NCBI RefSeq assembly: GCF_009372215.1
Contig: NZ_LWRV01000032.1
Span: 24,819 to 88,818, forward strand
Direction: 5' to 3'
DNA from: Acinetobacter portensis
GTDB taxonomy: Bacteria; Pseudomonadota; Gammaproteobacteria; Pseudomonadales; Moraxellaceae
Length of the DNA: 64,000 bases
Part shown: positions 55,346-63,993 of the stretch, in pieces
How the letters are laid out: every line of letters starts with the position of its first letter
How positions within the stretch are numbered: position 1 is the first letter of the stretch
Notes under the pieces: generated by a model
What the model was told of the DNA's origin: nothing
The model's database searches: none
Seen by the model: only the letters and a program-made list of their open reading frames with translations
Made by a program: the position numbers and the translations under genes

Positions 55346-56364
55346 AAAATAAGCATGAATCTATTCATCAACATCTTATTCAAGAAGCAGCGGAATGGTT
55401 GGTCTTATTAAGTTCCGATGATTTAGATATACAACAAGAAGCACAATTAAAATTTAATGAATGGAAATTAAAGAGTAAAGATCATCTTAAAATTGGTACC
55501 GATATTGAACATTGCTTGAATTCGATTCAAAAATTAGGCAGCACAACGCAACATAAAAAAATTGCCAAAACAGCATTAAATGCAGGTCTAAATTCAGGGA
55601 AACAATATAAGCACATATTAAGCACAACAGCTTTAGCATGCGTATTTTTTATTGCGTGTTATGGGTATATGCAATTCACCGATACATCTATAGGTTATTT
55701 AACAGCAGATATAAAAAGTAATTCTAATGCGTGGACAACAACCACACTTAAAGATGGATCTCAGCTGATTTTACGTGGAAAAAGCGCTGTAAATATTACA
55801 TTTAATCAAGAGCAGAGAAGTATTGAATTAGTCCAAGGGCAAATGTATGTCGATGTCGCCAAAGATAAAACCAGACCTTTTATTGTTGAAACATCTCACG
55901 GATCGATAACAGCACTGGGGACTGCATTTAGTGTGGCTTATTCGCCATCATCAACCGAATTAAAAATGTTGCATTCTAAAGTTCGTGTTGAATCTTTACC
56001 TTTACATAAAGAGATGAATAGGCATTTAAATTCAACGGTAGTTCGTTCAGGGCAAGGTGTCGAAATGAATCAACAAGGGATACAAGCGATTCAAGAGATC
56101 AATGTTTATAACGAAACTCAGAAATGGAAAAAACACAAATTACTGGTCGAAAACTTGTCTTTAAGTAAAGTATTGAAAGAGTTAGATCAAAATTATCAAG
56201 GAAAAATCATATTTAATAAACAAGAGCTAGAAAACATAAAAGTAAGTGCAGTTCTACCTTTAGATCAGACACAAGATGCACTTCAATTACTTAATACGGT
56301 TTTCCCAAATTTAGCTATTAAAAAAATTACGCCTTATCTTATTGTTATTTCATTAAAAAATTAG
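55336..56364 (+). CDS. FecR-like anti-sigma regulator
   Basis: A 342-residue inner-membrane protein. The N-terminal cytoplasmic domain (AAEWLVLLSSDDLDIQQEAQLKFNEW) is DUF4880-like. One transmembrane helix sits at about 93-113 (ALACVFFIACYGYMQF). The periplasmic FecR domain includes WTTTTLKDGSQLILRGKSAV and SHGSITALGTAFSV. A C-terminal STN-like stretch (LSLSKVLKELDQNYQGKIIF) follows. It relays the signal from the receptor's STN domain to the sigma factor. The ATG overlaps the sigma gene (10 bp). Confidence 0.9.
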   Translation: MAIENKHESIHQHLIQEAAEWLVLLSSDDLDIQQEAQLKFNEWKLKSKDHLKIGTDIEHCLNSIQKLGSTTQHKKIAKTALNAGLNSGKQYKHILSTTALACVFFIACYGYMQFTDTSIGYLTADIKSNSNAWTTTTLKDGSQLILRGKSAVNITFNQEQRSIELVQGQMYVDVAKDKTRPFIVETSHGSITALGTAFSVAYSPSSTELKMLHSKVRVESLPLHKEMNRHLNSTVVRSGQGVEMNQQGIQAIQEINVYNETQKWKKHKLLVENLSLSKVLKELDQNYQGKIIFNKQELENIKVSAVLPLDQTQDALQLLNTVFPNLAIKKITPYLIVISLKN

Positions 56365-56410
56365 TTTTTGAATGTTTTAATAAAATAATTTAGAAATAAT
56401 TCTAATTTTT

Positions 56411-56440
56411 GGTTCCACTTTTTTAAATCTCATTCGTCAT
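56411..56440 (+). promoter_or_regulatory. Possible ECF-type promoter before the haem receptor
   Basis: GGTTCC (56411-56416) and CGTC (56435-56438) are separated by 18 bp, similar to the GGAAC / CGTC pattern of many ECF sigma promoters. The FecI-like factor encoded just upstream would be the natural user. A weak Fur-like stretch follows near 56485. Confidence 0.35.
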
Positions 56441-56522
56441 ATTAAGTAGAAGCAAAACAATTGACTCATTTTAATTACGATTATTGAATGATTCTTATTA
56501 CGTTTTAATTGGAAAATATGTA

Positions 56523-59500
56523 ATGAAGATAAAAAAGCATAGCTCCATGAATCGTCGGGATTTATTCCGATTTTCAGCGCTTGCATTGGCAATAAATACA
56601 ATATGCCTAGGTAGTATCATAATCCCTATGCAAAAAGCCCATGCAGAAGCGGTTGCGGTGAAATCTTATAATATTTCGAAGGGAACATTGGCGAATGTGC
56701 TGAATCAGTTTGCAGCACAATCGAATACTTCAATTGCTATAGATGCGACACAATTAAAAGACTTAAATAGCTCGGGTCTACAAGGTCGTTATTCGGTAGA
56801 ACAAGGTTTTAAGCATCTTTTAGGTACAACACAATTTAGTGTGGTTAAAGTGGGGCAAGGTTATGTGCTGACTAAAAGCACCGCTCAACCCATTCAGAAA
56901 AATACATCAATACCATCACAAGAATCATCAAGCAATATATCGACAACAAATCTTGTTAATCCTTTAGAAAAACCCAGTGTAAAACTTTCAACTATTGTTG
57001 TTTCGGGGCAAGAAAATAAAGATGTTGCAGGTTATAACAAAGTCTATGAAGCCAATCATTCTACGGTTTATGCAGGTAAAGAATATGTAGAGCGCTTCAA
57101 AGGCACAAACCCTGCAGATGTGCTACAAGGCATGGTGGGTGTTTATAGTGGTGATGCGCGTAATAGCGGTGCATTAGATCCTAGTATTCGTGGGGTTCAA
57201 GGCGTTGGTCGTGTTCCTTTGACCATTGACGGTACAGAACAATCTATTGCTGTTTGGCGTGGCTATAACGGGGTGAATAATCGGAACTATATTGATCCCA
57301 ACTTAATTGCCAATATTGAGGTTGTAAAAGGTCCATCTCTAGAACGTAATAAGACTACATCGGTTGGTGGTGGTGTGGTCGTGAAGACCTTAGAAGCAGA
57401 AGATATTGTACGCCCTGGCAAAAGTTTTGGTGCAGAACTAAAAGTTGAAGGTTCTTCTAATTCAATTGATCCATCTTTACCTAATATGAATAAAATTGGG
57501 CAAAATTATGATGATACTGTTCCGTGGATTAAAGTAAATGGGGCTTCATTTGACCCAGATATTTACAAGAAAAATAGAACAACGGATGATAATTCATTTT
57601 TTTCAGGTGATGATTTAGCGGGTCGTTTAGCACTTGCAACTAAACAAGATAAATTTGATTTATTGGCTGTTTATGCTGTTCGTGAACGTGGTAATTATTT
57701 TTCTGGTAAAAAAAATTCAGACTACTATAAAAGAGCAGAACCAAGTGGTGGTTTAGACTTCATTCCTTATTTTGCGTATGCATATAAACCCGGTGATGAA
57801 GTCCCAAATACATCAAGCCATATGGAGTCTTGGTTATTTAAAGGAACATATCGACCAACCGATGACCATACTTTAAAGCTGACTTTTAGAGATACAAAAA
57901 ACCAGTTTGGTGAAATTATGCCTTCACGCATTACGTGGGGAGTAACACCTGAAATTGGCGTTCCACAGTGGCCATTAAGTCATGTTCGTTCAAAAGCTTA
58001 CAGTTTGGAATATAAATATAATCCTGAAGCATCGCCGTGGATCGATTTTTATGCAAACTTATGGCAAACAGATACAGAAAGTCAGACATATACACGTGGT
58101 GGTTGGCCAACGGAAATTGATTACGATACTAAAAAGCTTATTAACACTGCTATTAGTTATTCAGATAATAAACGGCAAGGTATTACGGTAAGTAATAAAT
58201 CTAATTTTTCAGATAATTTAGATTTAACATTAGGTGCCAGTTTTTTAAAAGAAGAACTTAGCTCTAAAGATGTTTATGGTAATTTTGGTGAATATGTTGC
58301 TTTATTTCAAGCATTACCACGAGCAGGTCGTAGGGAAGAAACATCATTCGATTTTAATATAGGATATCGACCATTTTCTTGGCTTAGTTTGAATGCAGGA
58401 ATGCGTCATCGTTCTTATTGGGCATTTGATGATTTCCAAAATAGATCTATAAATGGTCAAGTAGATCCTAAACTAAATCCATTATTTACTAAAAAAGTAA
58501 GGTCGACAGAATATACGTACGACTACATGACAATGCCAGATTCGTACACACCAGCTCAACAACGTCAACTTGATCGACTTATTCCAAATTATGCAAAGAA
58601 GAATCCTGATTGGGATGGCAATTTAGCATCTATACCTAAAACTGAAAATTTATTACAACGCTTAATTTGGACCCAAAAAAATTCAATTGTTTGGAAAGCA
58701 GATGAAAATGGAAAGTTCTCTTTAGAAAATAATCCACTTGATCAACTTAATGCCTCTGGCGAAAAGTTTATCAATGGAAGTTTTTCACCGATAAAAAATG
58801 AACTTATTCCTATTACTTCAGTTGAAAAAGTAAAAGACAGTGGTTGGGCGCCACAGTTAAGCGCATCGGTTCAAATCACACAAAATAATAGAATATATGC
58901 GCGCTATGCCGAAGAATATCGTTTACCAAGTTTATTTGAAAGTACTGTTGGCTTTTCAGCACTTATTCCTTATGAAGGAATTAAACCTGAACATGCTTTT
59001 AACTATGAAGTTGGTTATGTGTATGACATGCGTGATTTATTCAAAAGTGCAAGAAATGCAGACTTAAAACTCGCGTATTACTACAACAAGACTAAAAATG
59101 TCATTGAACGAAATCAAAACTTAATTTTTACCAACATGGAAGAACAAAAGCTTTCTGGCTTGGAACTACAAAGTCGATTTGATAATGGCGGTTTTTTCAC
59201 AGACTTAAGCATGTCATATAACTTAAAAAATGAAGTTTGTGATACCAATAGTGCCATTTTAAGAACCATTAATAGTCGTACTGTACAAACAGATCAAGGC
59301 GTTCAATTTGTCCTTCCATACGAACGTTGTGTTGATGATGGTTTTCCAAATGGATATTTAGTCACGATGGCTACACCCAAAATTAGCTTCCATGGATTAT
59401 TTGGGGCTCGATTCTTCGATGAAAAACTGGAGCTAGGTGCACGTGCAACTTTTTACAAAGGTTATGAAAGTCCAATTCGTACAGGTGGTGATTCTAGTAT

Positions 59501-59708
59501 TAACCAAGGTTATTACCTAAGTGTGCCATTGGCTTGGGATGATACATGGATTTTTGATGCCTATGCACGATACCAAATTGATGAATACAACACATTCGAG
59601 CTTGTAGGAAATAACGTTACCAATCAATTTTATATAGACCCATTGACGCGAAGTGCAATGGCGGCACCAGGTCGAACGCTAAAAATGAGTTGGACCACGA
59701 AGTTCTAG
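56523..59708 (+). CDS. hphR: TonB-dependent haem/hemophilin receptor with STN signalling domain
   Basis: A 1061-residue receptor from ATG 56523; TTG 56484 would add an unlikely leader. The signal peptide (to about 41) is followed by an STN domain (SYNISKGTLANVLNQFAAQS, about 46-118), a linker, a TonB box near LSTIVVSGQ, the plug (DVLQGMVGVYSGDARNSG, IRGVQGVGRVPLTIDG, NIEVVKGPSLER) and a large barrel ending TLKMSWTTKF. The STN domain and adjoining fecI/fecR mark surface signalling. Adjacent hemophilin, Slam and haem oxygenase genes point to haem as cargo, as in the HphA/HphR locus of A. baumannii. The symbol is by context and similarity. Confidence 0.85.
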   Translation: MKIKKHSSMNRRDLFRFSALALAINTICLGSIIIPMQKAHAEAVAVKSYNISKGTLANVLNQFAAQSNTSIAIDATQLKDLNSSGLQGRYSVEQGFKHLLGTTQFSVVKVGQGYVLTKSTAQPIQKNTSIPSQESSSNISTTNLVNPLEKPSVKLSTIVVSGQENKDVAGYNKVYEANHSTVYAGKEYVERFKGTNPADVLQGMVGVYSGDARNSGALDPSIRGVQGVGRVPLTIDGTEQSIAVWRGYNGVNNRNYIDPNLIANIEVVKGPSLERNKTTSVGGGVVVKTLEAEDIVRPGKSFGAELKVEGSSNSIDPSLPNMNKIGQNYDDTVPWIKVNGASFDPDIYKKNRTTDDNSFFSGDDLAGRLALATKQDKFDLLAVYAVRERGNYFSGKKNSDYYKRAEPSGGLDFIPYFAYAYKPGDEVPNTSSHMESWLFKGTYRPTDDHTLKLTFRDTKNQFGEIMPSRITWGVTPEIGVPQWPLSHVRSKAYSLEYKYNPEASPWIDFYANLWQTDTESQTYTRGGWPTEIDYDTKKLINTAISYSDNKRQGITVSNKSNFSDNLDLTLGASFLKEELSSKDVYGNFGEYVALFQALPRAGRREETSFDFNIGYRPFSWLSLNAGMRHRSYWAFDDFQNRSINGQVDPKLNPLFTKKVRSTEYTYDYMTMPDSYTPAQQRQLDRLIPNYAKKNPDWDGNLASIPKTENLLQRLIWTQKNSIVWKADENGKFSLENNPLDQLNASGEKFINGSFSPIKNELIPITSVEKVKDSGWAPQLSASVQITQNNRIYARYAEEYRLPSLFESTVGFSALIPYEGIKPEHAFNYEVGYVYDMRDLFKSARNADLKLAYYYNKTKNVIERNQNLIFTNMEEQKLSGLELQSRFDNGGFFTDLSMSYNLKNEVCDTNSAILRTINSRTVQTDQGVQFVLPYERCVDDGFPNGYLVTMATPKISFHGLFGARFFDEKLELGARATFYKGYESPIRTGGDSSINQGYYLSVPLAWDDTWIFDAYARYQIDEYNTFELVGNNVTNQFYIDPLTRSAMAAPGRTLKMSWTTKF

Positions 59709-59728
59709 CAAAATATTTAAAAGAATTT

Positions 59729-59752
59729 AATTTCAACACAATAGTTGAAATT
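59729..59752 (+). repeat. mRNA hairpin between receptor and hemophilin genes
   Basis: AATTTCAAC and GTTGAAATT pair perfectly (9 bp) around ACAATA. No T run follows, so it is not an intrinsic terminator. A role in transcript processing or protection of 3' ends is possible. Confidence 0.6.
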
Positions 59753-59773
59753 GATGGGCGTAAATAATAAAGG

Positions 59774-59792
59774 ATTAATGATTATTATTTAC
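59774..59792 (+). promoter_or_regulatory. Fur-like site upstream of hemophilin
   Basis: ATTAATGATTATTATTTAC agrees with the 19-bp Fur consensus at 14 positions. It lies 100 bp before the hemophilin start and suggests a promoter that is separate from the receptor's. Confidence 0.45.
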
Positions 59793-59891
59793 AAAATAAA
59801 AGTAAGCATTTATCACTTTGCTTGCTCTATAACGCAATAAAGAAAACTTAATTAATCAATAAATAAGTCAATTAAAGACGGAGTAACAAAA

Positions 59892-60683
59892 ATGAAAGTT
59901 TCTAAAGTATTGGTCGGTCTATTTGCTTGTTCTGCATTTTTAACACATGCAGGCATTGATGGCGCGACAAGCAATGAAAATAACATTGCAGTTGGCACTT
60001 CAACAAGCTCGAATCATGTAGGTGGTACAGCTGCCTTAGCTGTTAAAGCAGCGGGTGCTCCTTATGACGCATTCACAGGTTTTAACGCATTAAAAGGCAT
60101 GGCTCAACGATTCTCTGACCAAGGGACAAGTAATACTAATGTAACAGCGGGTTCTGCTAGCTTTAATGTTTCTCATATTCCTGTCACTGCTGTTCCACCA
60201 ACACACAGTGCATTAGGTAATTTTAATTTTGCACAAGTTGGTTCACAAGAAGTCTTTTTCGGTGATTGGTGGAAGGCAGGTGATACACCAGAAAGCGCAA
60301 GTCATACTGTTTATTATGCAGGAGACAATAGTAATACGACGGTTCCAACTGCTGGAACGGCAACGTATTCTGTTGCAGGTATAAATGGTTCTGCAACAAA
60401 CTTATTAACGGGTAATTTCACAGCAGATTTTGGTGCGGGAACACTTGAAGGTTCTCTTGCAGGAACAGGGACTACGGTGTCTAATTTAACATTAGATGGC
60501 GTTACATTTAATGCAGGAAGTGCTGCATTTTCTGGTGGTGCAAATGCAAATGGCACTGCGGGCTTGGATCAATCAGGTCTTGTAACAGGTCAATTCTTTG
60601 GTGCCGATGCTGCAGCATTGGCAGGTATTGCTCAATTTAATGACGCCTCATACAACACCTCATTTGGTGGTGCTAAGAATTAA
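59892..60683 (+). CDS. hphA: Hemophilin-like secreted haem-binding protein
   Basis: A 263-residue secreted protein with GGAG (59880-59883) before the start. The signal peptide ends near THAG (residue ~20). An N-terminal haem-binding region (to about 130, with H42 and other histidines) and a glycine/alanine-rich C-terminal eight-stranded barrel (from about 150, GTATYSVAGINGSATNLLTG ... GLVTGQFFGADAAALAGIAQF) match the HphA/hemophilin layout. The C-terminal barrel is the Slam recognition domain shared with TbpB and related lipoproteins. It is exported across the outer membrane by the Slam encoded next. A terminator follows immediately. Confidence 0.85.
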   Translation: MKVSKVLVGLFACSAFLTHAGIDGATSNENNIAVGTSTSSNHVGGTAALAVKAAGAPYDAFTGFNALKGMAQRFSDQGTSNTNVTAGSASFNVSHIPVTAVPPTHSALGNFNFAQVGSQEVFFGDWWKAGDTPESASHTVYYAGDNSNTTVPTAGTATYSVAGINGSATNLLTGNFTADFGAGTLEGSLAGTGTTVSNLTLDGVTFNAGSAAFSGGANANGTAGLDQSGLVTGQFFGADAAALAGIAQFNDASYNTSFGGAKN

Positions 60684-60690
60684 TTTTAAC

Positions 60691-60722
60691 AAAAGGAATC
60701 TACATGTGTAGATTCCTTTTTT
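60691..60722 (+). terminator. Terminator between hemophilin and Slam genes
   Basis: AAAAGGAATCTACA and TGTAGATTCCTTTT form a nearly perfect 14-bp stem with T6, only 8 bp after the hphA stop. It should limit read-through into hsmA. Confidence 0.85.
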
Positions 60723-60758
60723 ATTTTTCAATGTAATTAAATTGGTTGTTCATTGCGT

Positions 60759-62249
60759 ATGAAGCGTACTTTTTTGTGTTGTCTAAGTTTATTCAGTTAT
60801 ACGCATATACATGCAGATAACGAAACACAATTACGTCTAAATCAAAACTTAGATCAGAAACTCTTACAACAGCAACAAGCGTTGAAACAAGATCTATCTA
60901 TTCAAAATTTAAATGAATTACCACAAATACAAATTAATGGGCAAAAATATCATGTAGAACAAAGCGAAGATGATTTGGCAAAAGCACTTTATCTTACTGT
61001 TATGCAAAAAAACTGGGCTAATGTACCCATCTATTTAGAAAATTATAAAAAGTTCGAGAATTACGATAAAGCACTGACTGAATTTGCCGAAGGTGCGATG
61101 TTGCGCGCGCAGGCTAAGTTAAAACAAGCAGAACAAAAATTTAGAAACAGTTTATCCATTCAGCCAAATAACTTAATTTGTGAACTTGAATTGGCACGCG
61201 TTCTATTCGAACAACAAAAAAATAAAGATGCCTCTCTGTTATTTAGCCAAATTCAAGAAAAATCTACAATCAGTGATCAGCGAGTTATACCGCCTGAAAT
61301 TTTAAAGACTATCGATATTTTTCAAAAGGCAATTGAAAAGCGAGATTCATGGCAAGGTTCAATGGCTATAGGACCTACATATGCCAATAATTTAAATAGT
61401 TCATCTGAACAAAGTAAAACTTGGACTTTATATGGCTTAGATCAAGATAAAAATGTAGTTCCAGTTCAGCAAATTACACGAGGAAGCCCTGCGGCTGAAT
61501 CTGCAAATGGTGTCGATTTTGATGCAAGCCTAATCAAAAGATTTTCAATTAAAGGGAATCATGGACTTTCAATTCGTGGGCTTGCTTTTGGTCAATCTTA
61601 TGATGATTACGTTCAATATAACGAATCAACTATAAACATTGCCGCAGGCTATAGTTATTTCGATCAGAAAAACCAAATTACGTTCAGTCCTTTGTTTGAA
61701 CATAAAAATTATGGCAATAACAGTTTATACAATGCTTGGGGCGTGCGTGCAGAATGGATGAGATTCATCTCCAATGACAAGGCATTCAAGCTTGAGGCGG
61801 AAGCAAAAGATTTAGATTATCAAAGATTTAAAAACTTAGATGGCTTAGAAACTTCGGCATTATTTACCTTTTGGAAAATCTTACCTAAGCGGTGGACGCT
61901 CTTTAGTGGTGTAGATGTACTTGACCACAATACCAAAGAGAAATTTCTAGCATCTTACCAACAACAAGGTGTGCGCTTAGGTTTAAGTAAAGTTTGGAAT
62001 ACTGGTTTTAACACCACACTCTTTAGCTCGTATCGCTGGCGACAATTCGATGAACATGTCGCAACTTTTGGCACACGCCGTCATGATTTTGAAGAAAATT
62101 ATACTTTTGTATTGCAAATGCCACGCTTCAAATTTTATGGAATGACACCTAGCTTAACCTATAGATATAACCACAATAAAAGCAATGTTGATTGGTTGTA
62201 TTCCTATGACAAACAAAACCTTAGTTTAAAACTCGAACATCGGTTTTAA
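60759..62249 (+). CDS. hsmA: Slam (surface lipoprotein assembly modulator) for hemophilin
   Basis: A 496-residue outer-membrane protein from ATG 60759 (TTG 60753 is also possible). The signal peptide (to about residue 20, HIHAD) is followed by helical TPR repeats (about 65-175; KALTEFAEGAMLRAQAKLKQ, NLICELELARVLFEQQKNKD) and a DUF560 barrel (about 195-496; NLNSSSEQSKTWTLYG, AAGYSYFDQKNQI, GVRAEWMRFI, ending KLEHRF). Slam proteins translocate barrel-tagged cargo such as hemophilin. A. baumannii names this gene hsmA. It lies between hphA and hemO, which fits. Confidence 0.85.
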   Translation: MKRTFLCCLSLFSYTHIHADNETQLRLNQNLDQKLLQQQQALKQDLSIQNLNELPQIQINGQKYHVEQSEDDLAKALYLTVMQKNWANVPIYLENYKKFENYDKALTEFAEGAMLRAQAKLKQAEQKFRNSLSIQPNNLICELELARVLFEQQKNKDASLLFSQIQEKSTISDQRVIPPEILKTIDIFQKAIEKRDSWQGSMAIGPTYANNLNSSSEQSKTWTLYGLDQDKNVVPVQQITRGSPAAESANGVDFDASLIKRFSIKGNHGLSIRGLAFGQSYDDYVQYNESTINIAAGYSYFDQKNQITFSPLFEHKNYGNNSLYNAWGVRAEWMRFISNDKAFKLEAEAKDLDYQRFKNLDGLETSALFTFWKILPKRWTLFSGVDVLDHNTKEKFLASYQQQGVRLGLSKVWNTGFNTTLFSSYRWRQFDEHVATFGTRRHDFEENYTFVLQMPRFKFYGMTPSLTYRYNHNKSNVDWLYSYDKQNLSLKLEHRF

Positions 62250-62313
62250 GGTGAATTGATGATTTTCTACAATTAAGTTTGATTGATTAATAATTCATTT
62301 TAGGAGAATGATA

Positions 62314-62910
62314 ATGAATACATCAGTAAATATACAAAATACACAAAGCTTATCTTACAGATTAAAGCATGAAACGGCTTCAGAACATGAGCGTATGCAT
62401 CAATTGATGGCAAAAGCAGATGTTTTTTCAAGCCAAGAACAATATGGAAAATTCACTTTATCTCAATATTATTTCCAAAAAGAAATTGAAAATTTATTCG
62501 ATAAAGAGGGTATAGCAGAACTTATTCCAGACTTAGGTATTCGTGGGCGTTCAGATAAAGCTTTGCAAGATTTAAGCGATTTAAACATTCAGCCACAAGG
62601 ACAGAGCTTGCAAACTGAGCACATCAAATTACCCGAAGCGCTTGGCTGGATTTATGTGTCTGAAGGTTCAACTTTGGGCGCAGCATTTTTATTTAAAGAA
62701 GCTCAGAAAAAATTAGGTTTGTCTGAAAGCTATGCTGCGAGAAATTTAGCTGCATATCCTGAAGGTCGTGCAAAAGTGTGGAAACGGTTTGTAGAAGCGT
62801 TAGATGATTCAGGATTTGATCCAAAGCTACAGAATCGTGTTGTACAAGGTGCACTAGATGCTTTTGAATATTTCGGACAAGCGCTTATTCAACTTAAAGA
62901 GCTGAAATAA
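62314..62910 (+). CDS. hemO: Haem oxygenase (HemO/PigA type)
   Basis: A 198-residue haem oxygenase. TAGGAG (62301-62306) sits 7 nt before ATG 62314; ATG 62308 is too close. The proximal His is H25 (LKHETASEHERMHQL). The distal glycine helix is in VSEGSTLGAAFLFKEAQK. The order and size match the bacterial HemO group. It opens the haem ring and frees iron, biliverdin and CO in the cytoplasm. It is downstream of Slam and is likely the intracellular end of the pathway. Confidence 0.93.
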   Translation: MNTSVNIQNTQSLSYRLKHETASEHERMHQLMAKADVFSSQEQYGKFTLSQYYFQKEIENLFDKEGIAELIPDLGIRGRSDKALQDLSDLNIQPQGQSLQTEHIKLPEALGWIYVSEGSTLGAAFLFKEAQKKLGLSESYAARNLAAYPEGRAKVWKRFVEALDDSGFDPKLQNRVVQGALDAFEYFGQALIQLKELK

Positions 62911-62945
62911 ATAAAAGGATATCGCAAATAAAACTAGGAATAATA

Positions 62946-63371
62946 ATGTCTGAAATGGAAAATACATTGAATAATATCAACGCACAAACTCAAAAACCAG
63001 AAAGCAAATTGGCTCGTTCATTATTTTGGCGAATTATATTTATTTGTCTTGCTTGGATCTGTATTTTTTTAGGCGTATTGGGCATTTTTATTCCTGGTTT
63101 ACCCACGGTAGATTTTATTTTATTGGCTGTTATTTTTTCTGCAAAAGGCTCAGAAAAACTGCATGCATGGTTTTTAAAAAATCGATTTATAGGACCTATT
63201 ATTCACGAGTGGAAAGAACATCGTCGTATTCCTAAAAAAGCAAAGTATATGTCTACAATGAGTATGAGCGTTGCGGCAGGACTCATGATTTGGACAATTC
63301 CACATCCTTGGTTTGTTTATCCTGCAATTGCATGTATGGCTTGTGTACTGATATGGATGTGGCGTAAATGA
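62946..63371 (+). CDS. DUF454 (YbaN-like) membrane protein
   Basis: A 141-residue inner-membrane protein with three to four helices. The DUF454 motif LGVLGIFIPGLPTVDFILLA is followed by the characteristic HEWKEHRRIPKKAK basic loop. Function unknown; genes of this family often follow haem or siderophore genes. It lies 35 bp after hemO with an AGGA site, so it is likely in the same transcript. Confidence 0.85.
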   Translation: MSEMENTLNNINAQTQKPESKLARSLFWRIIFICLAWICIFLGVLGIFIPGLPTVDFILLAVIFSAKGSEKLHAWFLKNRFIGPIIHEWKEHRRIPKKAKYMSTMSMSVAAGLMIWTIPHPWFVYPAIACMACVLIWMWRK

Positions 63372-63446
63372 AGATCTATAAAATTGAAAAGCTTTGTTAT
63401 AAAAAATTAAACATCGGGAGTCCGTTATATTTTTTGTAATTTAAAT

Positions 63447-63465
63447 AATAATGATAATCATTATT
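63447..63465 (+). promoter_or_regulatory. Fur box before the last TonB receptor
   Basis: AATAATGATAATCATTATT is a perfect 9-1-9 palindrome and matches the Fur consensus GATAATGATAATCATTATC at 17 of 19 positions. An ATG at 63451 lies within it and cannot be a start. Confidence 0.88.
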
Positions 63466-63519
63466 GATGAATTAGCACGTAATATACGCATACAAAAAGT
63501 TGAACTTTGGATTAAAAAA

Positions 63520-63993
63520 ATGCGTTTGTCTTATTTAACCATCAGTATTTTAGCGACAACGACAAGTATGCTGAGTTATGCAGACGAAGTGAAAAATACT
63601 TCGTCCGAAAGTAAAACACTAGCACCCATTATTATGACGGCAACAAGAACCCCAAAAAGCATTGCAGAAATTGCAGGCACTGTTCAGAACATTCGTGGTG
63701 ATGAAATTAGTCAACAAGCTGCTGCGGGGCGTAAACTTGCCGATGTTTTAGCACAACTCGTACCATCTTTAGCACCAAGTAGTGGAACTACAAGTAATTA
63801 TGGGCAAACCATGCGAGGACGTAATGTTTTAATTATGATTGATGGTGTTTCACAAACAGGTTCACGTGATGTTGCACGTCAATTAAATAGTATTAGCCCA
63901 AATATGATTGATCATATTGAAGTCGTTTCAGGTGCAACAAGTATTTATGGTTCGGGTGCGACAGGCGGTATTATTAATATGGCTCTAGACTAG
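63520..63993 (+). CDS. TonB-dependent receptor, truncated in plug domain
   Basis: The ATG at 63520 (MRLSYLTISILATTTSMLSYAD) is preferred over 63451, which falls in the Fur box. A signal peptide (about 22 residues), a TonB-box-like LAPIIMTATRTPKS and the plug follow: GRKLADVLAQLVPSLAPSSG, MRGRNVLIMIDGVSQTG, DHIEVVSGATSIYGSGATGG. Then IINM and a TAG end the frame at 63993, after 157 residues. Homologous receptors continue with about 500 more. The last 20 bp of the window after GGIIN no longer look like a receptor. This is a broken gene, a junction, or an assembly or window artefact. Being behind hemO with a Fur box, a full-length version would be a second haem receptor. Confidence 0.75.
   Translation: MRLSYLTISILATTTSMLSYADEVKNTSSESKTLAPIIMTATRTPKSIAEIAGTVQNIRGDEISQQAAAGRKLADVLAQLVPSLAPSSGTTSNYGQTMRGRNVLIMIDGVSQTGSRDVARQLNSISPNMIDHIEVVSGATSIYGSGATGGIINMALD

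Noticed and set aside
56484..56522. TTG-started extension of the haem receptor
   Set aside because: Adds residues before a normal signal peptide and overlaps the probable promoter; ATG 56523 is more natural.
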